A DNA stretch of 64,000 nucleotides. Source: Streptomyces sp. H39-S7 (lineage in GTDB: Bacteria; Actinomycetota; Actinomycetes; Streptomycetales; Streptomycetaceae). Shown one piece after another: positions 50,660 to 59,660 of this stretch. Location: positions 124,001-188,000 of the forward strand of contig NZ_JAPVLU010000001.1 of the NCBI RefSeq assembly GCF_027158205.1, given 5' to 3'. The notes under the pieces were generated by a model that was not told the origin of the DNA, made no database searches, and was given only the letters and a program-made list of their open reading frames with translations. Numbering within the stretch: position 1 is the first letter of the stretch; each line of letters opens with the position of its first letter. A program made the position numbers and the translations under genes.

Positions 50660-52344
50660 CGGACACGACCGCGCCACCCGAACCCCCACCGCCGCCGGCA
50701 CGGTCCGCCCCTTCGGGCACCGTCCCCGCTCCCTCCCCCGCGCCGGACGGCGGCGGACCGGCGGAAGAGCGGCCCCAACCGTCCGGCCTGGGGCGGGTGC
50801 TGGCGCGGGCGGCGGCCCTCACCGCCGCGCTCACCGCGCTCGGTTCGCTGCTGGGTCTGGTCCGCGACCAGACGATCGCCCACCTCTTCGGCGCGGGACC
50901 CGCCACCGACGCCTTCCTGGTCGCCTGGACCGTGCCGGAGCTGTCCTCCACGGTCCTCATCGAGGACGCGATGGCCCTGCTGCTGGTCCCGGCGTTCAGC
51001 CTGGCCCTGGCCCGGCGGGGCACCGAACCGGGGCCGGACCCGGTAAGGGCGCTGGTGGCGGCCACGCTGCCCCGGCTGCTGCTCGCCCTGGCCGCGGCGA
51101 TGGCACTGCTCGAACTGTGCGCGCCGGCGCTCGTCGGGATCCTGGCGCCCGGCCTGCGGGACCCCGCCCTCGCCGTCGACTGCACCCGGCTGACGGCCGC
51201 CACCGTCCTGACGTTCGGCCTCACCGGCTACTTCAGCGCCGCGCTGCGCGCCCACCGCCGGTTCGTACCCCCCGCGGCCATCTACGTCGTCTACAACATC
51301 GGCATCGTCGCCACCCTGGTGCTGCTCCACGCCCGCTGGGGCGTGCGCGCCGCCGCCGCGGGGGTCGCGGTCGGCGGCCTGCTGATGGTGCTCGTCCAAC
51401 TCCCCGCGTTCCTGCGCCGGCTGCCCCCGCGCGGCACCCGTCCGCGACGCTCGGTGCGGGCCGCCGCGACGGCCGGCGGCCCCGCGCCCCTCGGCATCGC
51501 GCTGCTGGCCCCCGTCATCGTCTTCAGCCTCTGCCGCCAGGCGCAGGTGCTCATCGAGCGGTTCCTCGCCGCCCCGCTCCCCGCGGGCGCCATCTCGCAC
51601 CTGAACTACGCGCAGAAGGTCGCCCAACTGCCCATGGTGCTCTCGCTGATGATCGTCACGGTCACCTTCCCGGTGGTCGCGCGGGCGCTGGCCGACGGTG
51701 AGCCGGACCGGGCCAGGCGCCGGGTGGAACGTGATCTGACGCTGGCCGGCATGGTGGTGCTGCTCGGCACCGCCTTCGTCATCGCCTGTGCCCCGCAGAT
51801 CGTCCAACTGCTCTTCCAGCGCGGCGCCTTCGACGCGGCCGACACCGGCGCGACCGCGTCCGTCATACGCGTCTACGCGCTGGGCCTGCTCGGCCAGAGC
51901 ATGGTGGGCGCCCTCGTCCGGCCGTTCTTCTCGGCCGCCCGGCCCATCTGGTACCCCGCCGCCGCCATGGGCGCGGGACTGCTGATCACCGTCGTCGCCG
52001 GAGCCGTCACCGTCCGGTACTGGGGCATCCACGGCATCGCCGGCGCCAACGCCGCGGGCATCACGGCCACCGCCGTGCTGCTGCTGCGCGGCCTCGGCAC
52101 GCGGGTGATCGCCATCCGGGCCGGCACGGTCGCCGCCGGGCTCGGCCGGCTCGTCGTGGCCGCCGCGGCCGCGTGCGCGGCCGGCTGGGCCACCGCGCAC
52201 CTGCTGCCCGGACCGCTGCTGTCCCTCACCGTCTGCTGTCTCGTGGTGCCGGCCGTCGCCACCGCGACCGCCGCCGCCGTACGGGTGCCGGAAATCCCGC
52301 ACCTGCTCGCCACCGTGAAACGGAAGCTGCCCCATGCCCGCTGA
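50656..52344 (+). CDS. MurJ/Wzx-like lipid-linked sugar flippase (operon gene 4)
   Basis: A 562-residue MOP-superfamily transporter with a Pro-rich cytoplasmic N-terminus (about 45 residues) and about 14 membrane helices. MurJ family traits include LGLVRDQTIAHLFGAGPATD, GYFSAALRAHRRFVPPAAIY and LLFQRGAFDAADTGATASVI. In this operon it probably flips the repeat unit across the membrane in place of a Wzx protein, and is unlikely to be the essential lipid II flippase. Confidence 0.88.
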   Translation: MTDTTAPPEPPPPPARSAPSGTVPAPSPAPDGGGPAEERPQPSGLGRVLARAAALTAALTALGSLLGLVRDQTIAHLFGAGPATDAFLVAWTVPELSSTVLIEDAMALLLVPAFSLALARRGTEPGPDPVRALVAATLPRLLLALAAAMALLELCAPALVGILAPGLRDPALAVDCTRLTAATVLTFGLTGYFSAALRAHRRFVPPAAIYVVYNIGIVATLVLLHARWGVRAAAAGVAVGGLLMVLVQLPAFLRRLPPRGTRPRRSVRAAATAGGPAPLGIALLAPVIVFSLCRQAQVLIERFLAAPLPAGAISHLNYAQKVAQLPMVLSLMIVTVTFPVVARALADGEPDRARRRVERDLTLAGMVVLLGTAFVIACAPQIVQLLFQRGAFDAADTGATASVIRVYALGLLGQSMVGALVRPFFSAARPIWYPAAAMGAGLLITVVAGAVTVRYWGIHGIAGANAAGITATAVLLLRGLGTRVIAIRAGTVAAGLGRLVVAAAAACAAGWATAHLLPGPLLSLTVCCLVVPAVATATAAAVRVPEIPHLLATVKRKLPHAR

Positions 52345-53245
52345 CACCGCACCCGTCCGCGTCCCCGCCCGCCGCCCGGCCGCCCGCGACACCCTGTCCA
52401 GACGGGGCGGCCGGACGGCGCCGTGGGTGCTGATGTACCACTCCGTCGGGGAGTGCGCCGACGATCCGTACCTGATCACCGTCAGCCCCGACCGGCTCGA
52501 ACGGCAGCTGACGTGGCTGAACCGCCGCGGCCTGACCGGGGTGGGCATGGCAGAGCTGCTGCGGGCCCGCGCGGAAGGCCGCGGGAACCGGCTGGTCGGG
52601 CTGACCTTCGACGACGGCTACACCGACTTCGTGGAGCACGCGGTGCCGCTGCTGCGCCGGTACGGGCACACCGCCACCGTCTTCGTCCTGCCCGGCAGGC
52701 TCGGCGGCGGCAACGAGTGGGACGAACTCGGGCCGCGCAAGACGCTGCTGACCGAGGAGGGCATCCGCGCCGCGGCGGCCGCCGGTATGGAGATCGGCTC
52801 CCACGGCCTCGTCCACCAGGATCTGACGGAGACCGCCGACGAGGTGCTGACCGACGAGGTGCGCGGCAGCCGCGACCGGCTCCAGGAGATCACCGGGGCG
52901 GCCCCCGAGGGCTTCTGCTATCCGTACGGCAAGGTGGACGCGCGCGTCGTCAACGCCGTGCTCGCGGCCGGGTACACCTACGGCTGCGCCGTCGCGGCGG
53001 GCCCGCTGACCGGGACGCACGCGCTGCCCCGCGCCTACGTCGGGGAGCGGGACACCGACGCGCGCCTGCACCTCAAGCGCCTGCGGCACCTGTTGCTCCG
53101 CCGCACGCTGCCGTACGAGGCCGGCCACGCCGCGCTGCCGTACGCCCGCGGCGCGGCCCCGGGCGCCCGGGACCGCGCCGGCACCCGCCCCGCCGAGGGC
53201 CCGCCGGTCCCCCCGGAGCCCCGGGGCGGGCAGGACGGCCGATGA
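52334..53245 (+). CDS. Polysaccharide deacetylase (NodB-type) (operon gene 5)
   Basis: A 303-residue CE4 deacetylase. Motif 1 is GLTFDDGYTDF (general base Asp and metal Asp), the metal histidines are in IGSHGLVHQDL, and the C-terminal CYPYGKVD matches motif 3. No signal peptide is evident (a basic Arg/Pro N-terminus precedes WVLMYHSVGE), so it may be cytoplasmic or exported another way. It probably removes acetyl groups from the polysaccharide or its precursor. The start overlaps the flippase gene by 11 bp. Confidence 0.87.
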   Translation: MPADTAPVRVPARRPAARDTLSRRGGRTAPWVLMYHSVGECADDPYLITVSPDRLERQLTWLNRRGLTGVGMAELLRARAEGRGNRLVGLTFDDGYTDFVEHAVPLLRRYGHTATVFVLPGRLGGGNEWDELGPRKTLLTEEGIRAAAAAGMEIGSHGLVHQDLTETADEVLTDEVRGSRDRLQEITGAAPEGFCYPYGKVDARVVNAVLAAGYTYGCAVAAGPLTGTHALPRAYVGERDTDARLHLKRLRHLLLRRTLPYEAGHAALPYARGAAPGARDRAGTRPAEGPPVPPEPRGGQDGR

Positions 53246-54357
53246 AGGTCCTGCACATCATCACCGGGCTCGACGTCGGCGGGGCCGAGCAGCAACTACG
53301 GCTGCTGCTGCGGCATCTGCCGGTGTCCTGCGAGGTCATCACCCTCACCCACCCGGGTGCGGTCGCCGACGGTATCCGCGCCGACGGCACCCCCGTCACC
53401 CATCTGGGGATGAACGGGAACCGGGACCTCACGGTGCTGCCCCGGCTCACCCGGCTGATCCGCGCCGGGCACTACGACCTGGTCCACACCCATCTCTACC
53501 GGGCCTGCGTCTACGGCCGGATCGCCGCCCGGCTGGCCGGGGTGCGCACCGTCGTCGCCACCGAGCACTCCCTCGGCGCGACCACGATCGAGGGCCGCCC
53601 CCTCACCCGCGGCACCCGCGCCCTGTACCGGGGCACCGAGAAGCTCGGCAGCGCCACCGTCGCGGTCTCGGACACCGTCGCCGAACGGCTGCGCGCCTGG
53701 GGCATCCCCGGGCCACGGATCCATACGGTGCCCAACGGCATCGACGCCGGCGCGTTCCGTTTCGACGCGGCGGTCCGGGCGGCCACGCGCACCCGCCTCG
53801 GTCTGCCGCCGGACGCCTTCGTGGTGGGCGGCGTGGGGCGGCTGGTGCCCGGCAAGCGGTTCGACCTGCTGGTGCGCGCGGTCGCCCACCGCCCCGGGGC
53901 CCGACTGCTGCTGGCCGGCGCGGGACCCGAACGCGACGCCCTGCTGAGCCTGGCCGCCGGGCTCGGCGCGGCGGACCGGATCCACCTGCTGGGTGAGACC
54001 GGCGGCGGGGACGGTCCCGGCACGGCGCCGGCCCTCCCCGCGCTGCTCGCGGCCGTCGACCTCTTCGTCTCCGCCTCCCGTGAGGAGACCTTCGGGCTCG
54101 CCGTCCTGGAGGCCCTCGCGGCAGGACTGCCCGTCCTGTACGTCACCTGCCCGGCCATCGACGACCTGCCCGCCGCGCACGCCCCCGGCGCCCGGCGGAT
54201 CGGCGCCGCCGCCGACGCGCTCGCCGCCGCCCTGCGCCAGCACCAGGAGGCGGGACCGCACCGGTTGCCGGTGCCCGCCGCCGTCGGCCACTACGACATC
54301 GCGGGCACCGCCGGCCGGCTGGCCGCGCTGTACGCCCTCGCCGCCGCCCGGCCCTGA
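53242..54357 (+). CDS. GT4 glycosyltransferase (operon gene 6)
   Basis: A 371-residue GT-B transferase. It has MKVLHIITGLDVGGAEQQLR, HYDLVHTHLYRACVYGRIAA, donor-side GGVGRLVPGKRFDLLVRAVA and the acidic motif SREETFGLAVLEALAAGLPV. It is one of two GT4 enzymes in the operon, presumably adding a different sugar. ATG 53242 overlaps the previous stop codon. Confidence 0.9.
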   Translation: MKVLHIITGLDVGGAEQQLRLLLRHLPVSCEVITLTHPGAVADGIRADGTPVTHLGMNGNRDLTVLPRLTRLIRAGHYDLVHTHLYRACVYGRIAARLAGVRTVVATEHSLGATTIEGRPLTRGTRALYRGTEKLGSATVAVSDTVAERLRAWGIPGPRIHTVPNGIDAGAFRFDAAVRAATRTRLGLPPDAFVVGGVGRLVPGKRFDLLVRAVAHRPGARLLLAGAGPERDALLSLAAGLGAADRIHLLGETGGGDGPGTAPALPALLAAVDLFVSASREETFGLAVLEALAAGLPVLYVTCPAIDDLPAAHAPGARRIGAAADALAAALRQHQEAGPHRLPVPAAVGHYDIAGTAGRLAALYALAAARP

Positions 54358-54383
54358 CCGGAGCCCACAGAAAGAGCGATCCC

Positions 54384-55046
54384 ATGGACGAGATCCGAAC
54401 CCACGCCCCCAAGGCGCCGAGCCGGCTGCGGGACGTGACGCGGCGGCTGCCGCGCTGGTGGCCGCTGCCGCTGTGCCTCGGCCTCGGGCTGGCCGGCGGT
54501 CTGGGCTACGGCCTGACCACCCCGCCGCAGTACTCCGCGACCAGCTACGTCATCGTCGTCCCGCAGCGCTCCGACCCCGCCACCGCGCTGGGCTTCGCGC
54601 AGGCCTACGGCCGTGTCGTCACCGGTTCCACGGTGCTCGTCGACGCGCAGGAGGACGCGGGCGTCCCCCTCGCCCAGCTGCGCGGCAACGTGCAGGTGGC
54701 GACGTCGCCCGACGCGCCGATGATCTCGATCACGGGCACCGGGACCCGGGCCCGCGACGCCTCGGACATCGCCAACGCCGTGGCGAACTCCCTGACGGCC
54801 ACCGGCAACCGCAACACCGCCAACACCGGGGTGCGGCTGCTGGTGTTCTCCCCGGCCGCCGTGCCCGCCTCACCGGCCTCGTCCTCCACCGCACTGTCCG
54901 GCGCGGTCGGCGGCAGCGCCGGCGGCCTGCTCGGCGCGCTGGTCCTGCTGGTCCGCCCCGGCCACCGCGGCCGCCGGGCGGGCGGCCACGCCGCCGTGCC
55001 CGCGCCGGCCCAGGGCATCCACCCGGCCGTCAAGGAGATGGCGTGA
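54384..55046 (+). CDS. Wzz-type chain-length/LPS biosynthesis protein (operon gene 7)
   Basis: A 220-residue membrane protein. An N-terminal helix (WWPLPLCLGLGLAGGLGYGL) and the Wzz-like PQYSATSYVIVVPQ are followed by a periplasm-side domain and a C-terminal helix (GAVGGSAGGLLGALVLLVRP) with a basic tail. It lacks the tyrosine-kinase domain found in some relatives. It probably controls polymer length or export together with the Wzy-like protein. Confidence 0.78.
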   Translation: MDEIRTHAPKAPSRLRDVTRRLPRWWPLPLCLGLGLAGGLGYGLTTPPQYSATSYVIVVPQRSDPATALGFAQAYGRVVTGSTVLVDAQEDAGVPLAQLRGNVQVATSPDAPMISITGTGTRARDASDIANAVANSLTATGNRNTANTGVRLLVFSPAAVPASPASSSTALSGAVGGSAGGLLGALVLLVRPGHRGRRAGGHAAVPAPAQGIHPAVKEMA

Positions 55047-56200
55047 TGACCGGCGGCGACCTCGCTTCCGTCCGCTCGGTGACGATGTGCCGCGACCCGC
55101 GGCAGTTCGCCGGTCTGCGCGAGGAGTGGGGACGCCTGCACCGGCACTGCCGGACGGCCACCCCGTTCCAGAGCCACTCCTGGCTGCACTCGTGGTGGAC
55201 GTCGTACGGGCGGGCCGGACGCCTGCGGGTCCTGCTGGTCCGGCAGGACGGGGAGCTCATCGGCGCCGCCCCGCTGATGCTCGTCCACCGCCCGCTGCCC
55301 GTCCTGGTGCCGCTGGGCGGAGAGATCACCGATTTCTCCGACGTGCTGCTCGACGACCACGCCACCGACGCCGCCGCCACCGCGATGGCCGTGGGCCTGC
55401 GCCAGGCGGCGCGCGGCGCCCTGATCGACCTGCGCGAGGTGCGGCCCGGCGCCGCCGCCGAACGGCTCTACGGCAGCTGGCGGGGACCGAAGCGGCGGCT
55501 GGCGGACTCCGTCTGCATGGAGCTGCCCGGCGTCCCGCTGCCCGAACTGATCACCCGCATGTCCACCTCCCGCGGCCAGCGCACCCGGTCCTACGTGCGC
55601 AAGCTCGACGCGCTGGGCATCGAGGAGCGCGTCGTCCCCGAACACGAGGTGCCCACGGCCGTCGAGAACCTGCTGCGCCTCCACATCCTGCAGTGGGAGG
55701 GGCGCGGGGTGACCCCGGAGCACGCCAGGCCGCGCTTCGCCGCCCACCTCAAGCGGGCCGGGCAGCACATGGTTGCCGGGGGCGACGCCGTCATCACCGA
55801 GTACCGGCTGGGCGGCGAGGTGCTGGCGGCGGACCTCAAGCTGCTCTCCCCGCGACTGGTCGGCGGCTACCTCTTCGGCGCCGACCCCCGGCTGCGCGAC
55901 ACCAAGGCCGACCTGACCACCATGCTCATCAGGAACGGCGCCGGCCACGCGGCCGCCTCGGGCGGCGGCGGTGCGCTGAGCCTGCTGCGCGGCAACGAGC
56001 CGAACAAGCTCCCCTGGTGCCCCGACCTGGTCGCCAACCAGCGGCTGCTGATGACGTCGCCCCTGCTCGCCCCCGTCCTCCTGCTGCAGGTGGCCCGGGC
56101 CGCGCTCCGGGACCGGGCGGCCGCGGCGGTGCGCCGCCATCTGCCGGCGGTGCGCGCCTGGCGGTCCCGGCTCAACGCCTGGCGGGCGAAGCGGGTCTGA
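55046..56200 (+). CDS. GNAT (CelD/BcsL-like) acetyltransferase (operon gene 8)
   Basis: A 384-residue protein with the two-domain FemAB/GNAT fold of CelD-like proteins. FQSHSWLHSWWTSYGRAGRL and LLVRQDGELIGAAPLMLVHR lie in the first half, and AVITEYRLGGEVLAADLKLL in the second. Homologues modify or assist synthesis of cellulose-like and other surface polysaccharides. It is the last gene of the operon (TGATG overlap), followed by a strong terminator. Confidence 0.85.
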   Translation: MTGGDLASVRSVTMCRDPRQFAGLREEWGRLHRHCRTATPFQSHSWLHSWWTSYGRAGRLRVLLVRQDGELIGAAPLMLVHRPLPVLVPLGGEITDFSDVLLDDHATDAAATAMAVGLRQAARGALIDLREVRPGAAAERLYGSWRGPKRRLADSVCMELPGVPLPELITRMSTSRGQRTRSYVRKLDALGIEERVVPEHEVPTAVENLLRLHILQWEGRGVTPEHARPRFAAHLKRAGQHMVAGGDAVITEYRLGGEVLAADLKLLSPRLVGGYLFGADPRLRDTKADLTTMLIRNGAGHAAASGGGGALSLLRGNEPNKLPWCPDLVANQRLLMTSPLLAPVLLLQVARAALRDRAAAAVRRHLPAVRAWRSRLNAWRAKRV

Positions 56201-56210
56201 GAACGGCAAC

Positions 56211-56246
56211 GACCTGCGGAGCGCGTCCATCCGCGCTCCGCAGGTC
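56211..56246. terminator. Exopolysaccharide operon terminator
   Basis: A perfect 15-bp stem (GACCTGCGGAGCGCG, 56,211-56,225, complement 56,232-56,246) between the convergent operon and a minus-strand gene. Confidence 0.9.
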
Positions 56247-56264
56247 GTCGAGGTCCTGAACGCG

Positions 56265-57041
56265 TCAGCCGGCGAGGCCGTGCGCGGGAACCGCAACCGG
56301 AGCCGCAACCGGGGCCGAGACCGGAGCCGGAGCCGGGAGCTGTGCCGGGACGGCCGGGAGCTTCGGCAGTCCGGCCAGGTCAGCTGTCGGCAGCGCGCCG
56401 CCCAGCAACGACGAGACCAGGACGTTGACCAGGTCGGTCACGACCTTGAGCACCCCTCCGATGGCCCCCGTCGCGTCGCCCGACGTGGCGGACGTCAGCA
56501 GGTCGGTGACGGCCTTCTGCAGACCGGCCAGCGCGTCACCCGTGAGATCGGCACGTGCGGTGACGCCCGTGGCGTTGATGCCGCGCGTCGGCATGGCGGG
56601 CCGTGCGGGGGATTTCGGCAGCACCGGAGCCTTGGGCAAGGTGGGGGCGGCGGGCAGCACGGGCGCGCCCGGTGCGGCCGGTGCGGCCGGGAGTGCGGGT
56701 GCGGCCGGGAGGGCCGGCATCGCCGCGGCCATGGCGGCGATCGCGGCCTTGACCGCGTCGGCGTCCTTCGTGGCGTCCGCGGCCGACAGTTTGTTGCCGG
56801 GCGCCGCGAGGACGGCCTTGACCGCGTCCGTCACCGGCGTCAGGACGGCGCCGAGTCGACCGAGGGCGTTGGCTTGGGCGAGGAGGGTGGCGGCATCAGG
56901 TGCCGCCGGCACGGTGAGACCGGTGAAGGTGGCGGTGTGATCGGTGTCCGAGGACGCGAACGCCGTTCCCACGGTGCCGAATGCGAGTGCGCCGACGAGG
57001 GCGGTGGAGACGATCACGCCGGTCGTCCGGTGGGTGCGCAT
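56265..57041 (-). CDS. Secreted Pro/Ala-rich protein
   Basis: A 258-residue exported protein. The signal peptide (MRTHRTTGVIVSTALVGALA ... AFA) is followed by a helical domain, a Pro-Ala-Leu repeat-like stretch (PALPAAPAAPGAPVLPAAPT) and a C-terminal helical segment (VTDLVNVLVSSLLGGALP). It has no cysteine pair or chaplin domain. It lies between the polysaccharide operon and the third rodlin and is probably a cell-surface protein. I do not recognise a family. Confidence 0.65.
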   Translation of the reverse strand: MRTHRTTGVIVSTALVGALAFGTVGTAFASSDTDHTATFTGLTVPAAPDAATLLAQANALGRLGAVLTPVTDAVKAVLAAPGNKLSAADATKDADAVKAAIAAMAAAMPALPAAPALPAAPAAPGAPVLPAAPTLPKAPVLPKSPARPAMPTRGINATGVTARADLTGDALAGLQKAVTDLLTSATSGDATGAIGGVLKVVTDLVNVLVSSLLGGALPTADLAGLPKLPAVPAQLPAPAPVSAPVAAPVAVPAHGLAG

Positions 57042-57338
57042 GGAGATGGTGTCCCTTCGCTGAACAGGCGGGTTTACTCCACAACCGTCGAAAGCGAACG
57101 GTGGCCCCGCAACCTGTCAACTCTGGGCGTCTGCGTGTCGCGCTCCTCCGTTCGGGCGGCGTCCGCGCCCGAACGGCCGCTGTTCGCACCGTGATCGCCG
57201 TCCGGGGCCACCGCCGGGGGCCGGCCGCGGACCCGTCCGCCAATCGGGTGCACCGGGACCGGCGCGGCACCGGCAGGAGACGCGACGGTGGCCGCGTACG
57301 GGGTACGCGGCCACGGTCGTGCGATGAGGTGTCGGTGA

Positions 57339-57749
57339 TCAGCCGTTGTTGACGCCGTTGCCCGAGAGCACCGGGATCTGGTCCAGGATGTGCGACAGCG
57401 GCTCGTCGCCCTTGATCTGGGACGAGTTCTCGGTGCACTGCTGGTTCTGCGGCGACGACAGGACGTTGACGTCCTGAACCGTGATCGGGATGAGGCCGAT
57501 GAGCGAGCCGACGTTGGCCTTGAGCGGCAGACCGATGCAGGGCTTGTTGAGCGAGCCCTGGACGAGGCCGACCTGCGGGCTCATCGTGCCGTCGGTGTGG
57601 GTGTTGCCGTAGTTCGACTCGGAGCCGTTGCCGTTCACCGTGGAGGCACCGCCGTCGTCACCGATAGCCAGCGCCTGCGGGGCAGCCATGGCGGAGAGAC
57701 CGACGATGGAAACGGCAACTGCTGCACTGGCCATGAACTTCTTAAGCAC
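57339..57749 (-). CDS. Rodlin protein
   Basis: A 136-residue rodlin, the third in the window. The signal peptide (MLKKFMASAAVAVSIVGLSA) is followed by GDDGGASTVNGNGSESNYGN, MSPQVGLVQGSLNK and the conserved C-terminus QDVNVLSSPQNQQCTENSSQ, PLSHILDQIPVLSGNG. GTG 57749 is the start. It is separated from the other two by the polysaccharide operon but shares their promoter type. Confidence 0.92.
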   Translation of the reverse strand: MLKKFMASAAVAVSIVGLSAMAAPQALAIGDDGGASTVNGNGSESNYGNTHTDGTMSPQVGLVQGSLNKPCIGLPLKANVGSLIGLIPITVQDVNVLSSPQNQQCTENSSQIKGDEPLSHILDQIPVLSGNGVNNG

Positions 57750-57795
57750 GGTTCGCCCTTCTTGAAACGATGTTCCTGTCATTGAAGCGAACTGA

Positions 57796-57822
57796 TCAAC
57801 TGCACATCTCGGGTTTGGTTCC
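57796..57822 (-). promoter_or_regulatory. BldN-like promoter of rodlin 3
   Basis: On the minus strand GGAAC (57,822-57,818), a 17-base spacer, then GTTGA (57,800-57,796). It has the same spacing and leader length as the other rodlins. Confidence 0.65.
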
Positions 57823-57859
57823 GCGATTTCACTCCACTGGCCCAACCGGTATTCCCGGC

Positions 57860-57891
57860 GATACGCCCGGCGGCCTGCCGCCGGGCGTATC
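57860..57891. terminator. Hairpin after the GH26-like gene
   Basis: A 14-bp perfect stem (GATACGCCCGGCGG, 57,860-57,873, complement 57,878-57,891) with a 4-base loop, just beyond the stop of the minus-strand gene at 57,901. Confidence 0.8.
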
Positions 57892-57900
57892 GCTTTCCGG

Positions 57901-59334
57901 TCAAATCTTCTTCGCGGACTGCCATTCGATCCGGAAACACAGTTTCGAAAGGCCGAACTGGTGCTTGCTCGCGTCTCCCAGTTCGAGCGGCAGGCAGACC
58001 TCGGCGGGCGCCGCGGGTGACCCGAGCGTCGGAGCGGGCCGGAAGGCCCCGACCGGGACCGGCACCATGACGGTCGGTGCGGGCACGGCCGTGCTCGCAC
58101 CCGGACCGGGACTCGGAGCCGGCACGGGAGTGAGCGTCGGGCCGGGCGTCGCACCCGGCGTCCCGGTCGGGGTGGTCGTCGGCGTGGTCGGGGTCGTCGG
58201 GATGGTCGGGGTCGTCGTCGGGTCAGGAGTCGGCACGCTCGGCGCGGGGGTCGGCGCCGGCACCGGTTCGACCCGGCCGAAGTTCTTCGAGCGGAACACC
58301 TTCGACGACTTGGGGTTGTCCGAGCACTGCCACACACCGTGCGGGCAGTAGTCCGTCAGCGTCTGGTACACCGCCCGGTGGTCGGTGATCCACTGCAGCA
58401 TCATCCGCATGTAGTCCGCGTTGTCGCCGTTCCGGAAGAGTCCCCACTCCGGATAGGAGATCGCCTTGCCGTGCGCGGCGGCGAAGTCCACCTGCGCCTG
58501 GAGCCCGAACGGCTCCTCCACCTGGTCGTAGAAGGAGTCGCCCGGCGGCTGGTCGTAGGAGTCCATGCCGATGATGTCCACCACGGAGTCACCCGGGTAG
58601 CACGACGTCCAGCCGATCGCGTCCTGACCTCGGTTGGGCGTGAAGTCGAACCGGAACCGCTGGCCGGGAACGCTGCGCATCGTCGTCACGATGCGGTTCC
58701 AGTACGTCTTCCAGGACGCCGGATCCGGACCGCAGCGGTGCGTGTACGTGGTTCCGTTCATCTCCCAGCCCAGCACGATGACGGTGTCGGGCACGCCCAG
58801 CCCGACCAGTCGCCGCGCCAGCTCGAGGAAGTGGCCGTCGAACCGGCCCGCCGCCCCGGAGCGCAGCAGCGTCCGCACCTGGCTGTCGGGGATGTGCTGC
58901 TCGTTGCGCTCCTGCATGGGCACGTTGAGGACGAAGAGCCGGTCCGGCCGCGCGTTCTTCCACTGGGCCCAGGGCTGCAGCAGCTCCGGCTCGCCCTCGA
59001 TGGTGTCCCAGTGCTCGCCGGGAAGGTACGTGTGGCCCACCGCGAGGTCGGTGCCGCCCAGCCACTTCTGCAGGTCGGCGATCCGCCGCACCCCGTCGGC
59101 GCCGGAGGACGTGAAGGCCCCCATCGGCGTGTGTCCGAAGGCCGGCGCGGGAAGCGCGGCCCCGGTCGGCCCCGGTCCCGGCGGTCCGGCCGCCGGTGAC
59201 GGCGGTGCCGGATCGGTGGCGGCGGCCGTGGTGCCGAGGTCGTCGACGGTGGTGTGGGGCATCCCGAGCAGGAGCAGGCCGGCGGCGACCGCTCCGACAC
59301 ATGCACCGGTCAGTGTGTGGCGTCGGTGGGCCAT
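57901..59334 (-). CDS. Secreted GH26-like glycoside hydrolase
   Basis: A 477-residue exported enzyme. A signal peptide (TLTGACVGAVAAGLLLLGMP) and a Pro-rich linker lead to a catalytic (beta/alpha)8 domain. Likely acid/base Glu191 lies in VLGWEMNGT and nucleophile Glu296 in ISYPEWGLF, the spacing expected for family GH26 (beta-mannanases and related). A long Thr/Pro linker (near TPTIPTTPTTPTTTPTGTPG) follows, then a short C-terminal segment. It may trim the polysaccharide made by the nearby operon. The exact substrate is unknown. Confidence 0.8.
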   Translation of the reverse strand: MAHRRHTLTGACVGAVAAGLLLLGMPHTTVDDLGTTAAATDPAPPSPAAGPPGPGPTGAALPAPAFGHTPMGAFTSSGADGVRRIADLQKWLGGTDLAVGHTYLPGEHWDTIEGEPELLQPWAQWKNARPDRLFVLNVPMQERNEQHIPDSQVRTLLRSGAAGRFDGHFLELARRLVGLGVPDTVIVLGWEMNGTTYTHRCGPDPASWKTYWNRIVTTMRSVPGQRFRFDFTPNRGQDAIGWTSCYPGDSVVDIIGMDSYDQPPGDSFYDQVEEPFGLQAQVDFAAAHGKAISYPEWGLFRNGDNADYMRMMLQWITDHRAVYQTLTDYCPHGVWQCSDNPKSSKVFRSKNFGRVEPVPAPTPAPSVPTPDPTTTPTIPTTPTTPTTTPTGTPGATPGPTLTPVPAPSPGPGASTAVPAPTVMVPVPVGAFRPAPTLGSPAAPAEVCLPLELGDASKHQFGLSKLCFRIEWQSAKKI

Positions 59335-59660
59335 AGTTGCTCCTCCTGCGACGTTACCCCTCGGAGCTTTATCTCCGGACGGTAATTCAGAAAGTACGAG
59401 GAGCCGGGTGGGCGGGCCTGTTCTGATAGTCCATTAGGAAGCGGGGCGGGGTCAGAACCGCTCGCAAATCCGTCGGATCGTCAGATCGAGTGAATGCGCG
59501 GCCACCGGTTGCCCTTCACCGGTGTGCGTTATCCGGCCAAGCACAGGATGATGGTGAATAGCTGACGGACAGTCGGCGACGCCCTTCCGGGCGGATGCGT
59601 CGCGATACCGCCGCTCCTCACAGGTCCGGCCGTAGCGGCCGATAGCGAGGAGAACCGATC
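59335..59660. other. 326-bp intergenic region upstream of melC1
   Basis: No gene is convincing here. It should hold the divergent promoters of the GH26-like gene and the tyrosinase operon. The melC1 ribosome site GAGGAG is at its right edge. Confidence 0.6.

Noticed and set aside
47877..52548. Very long minus-strand frames (up to 898 codons) across the polysaccharide operon
   Set aside because: They are Arg/Gly/Pro-rich shadows of recognisable plus-strand genes and lack ribosome sites.
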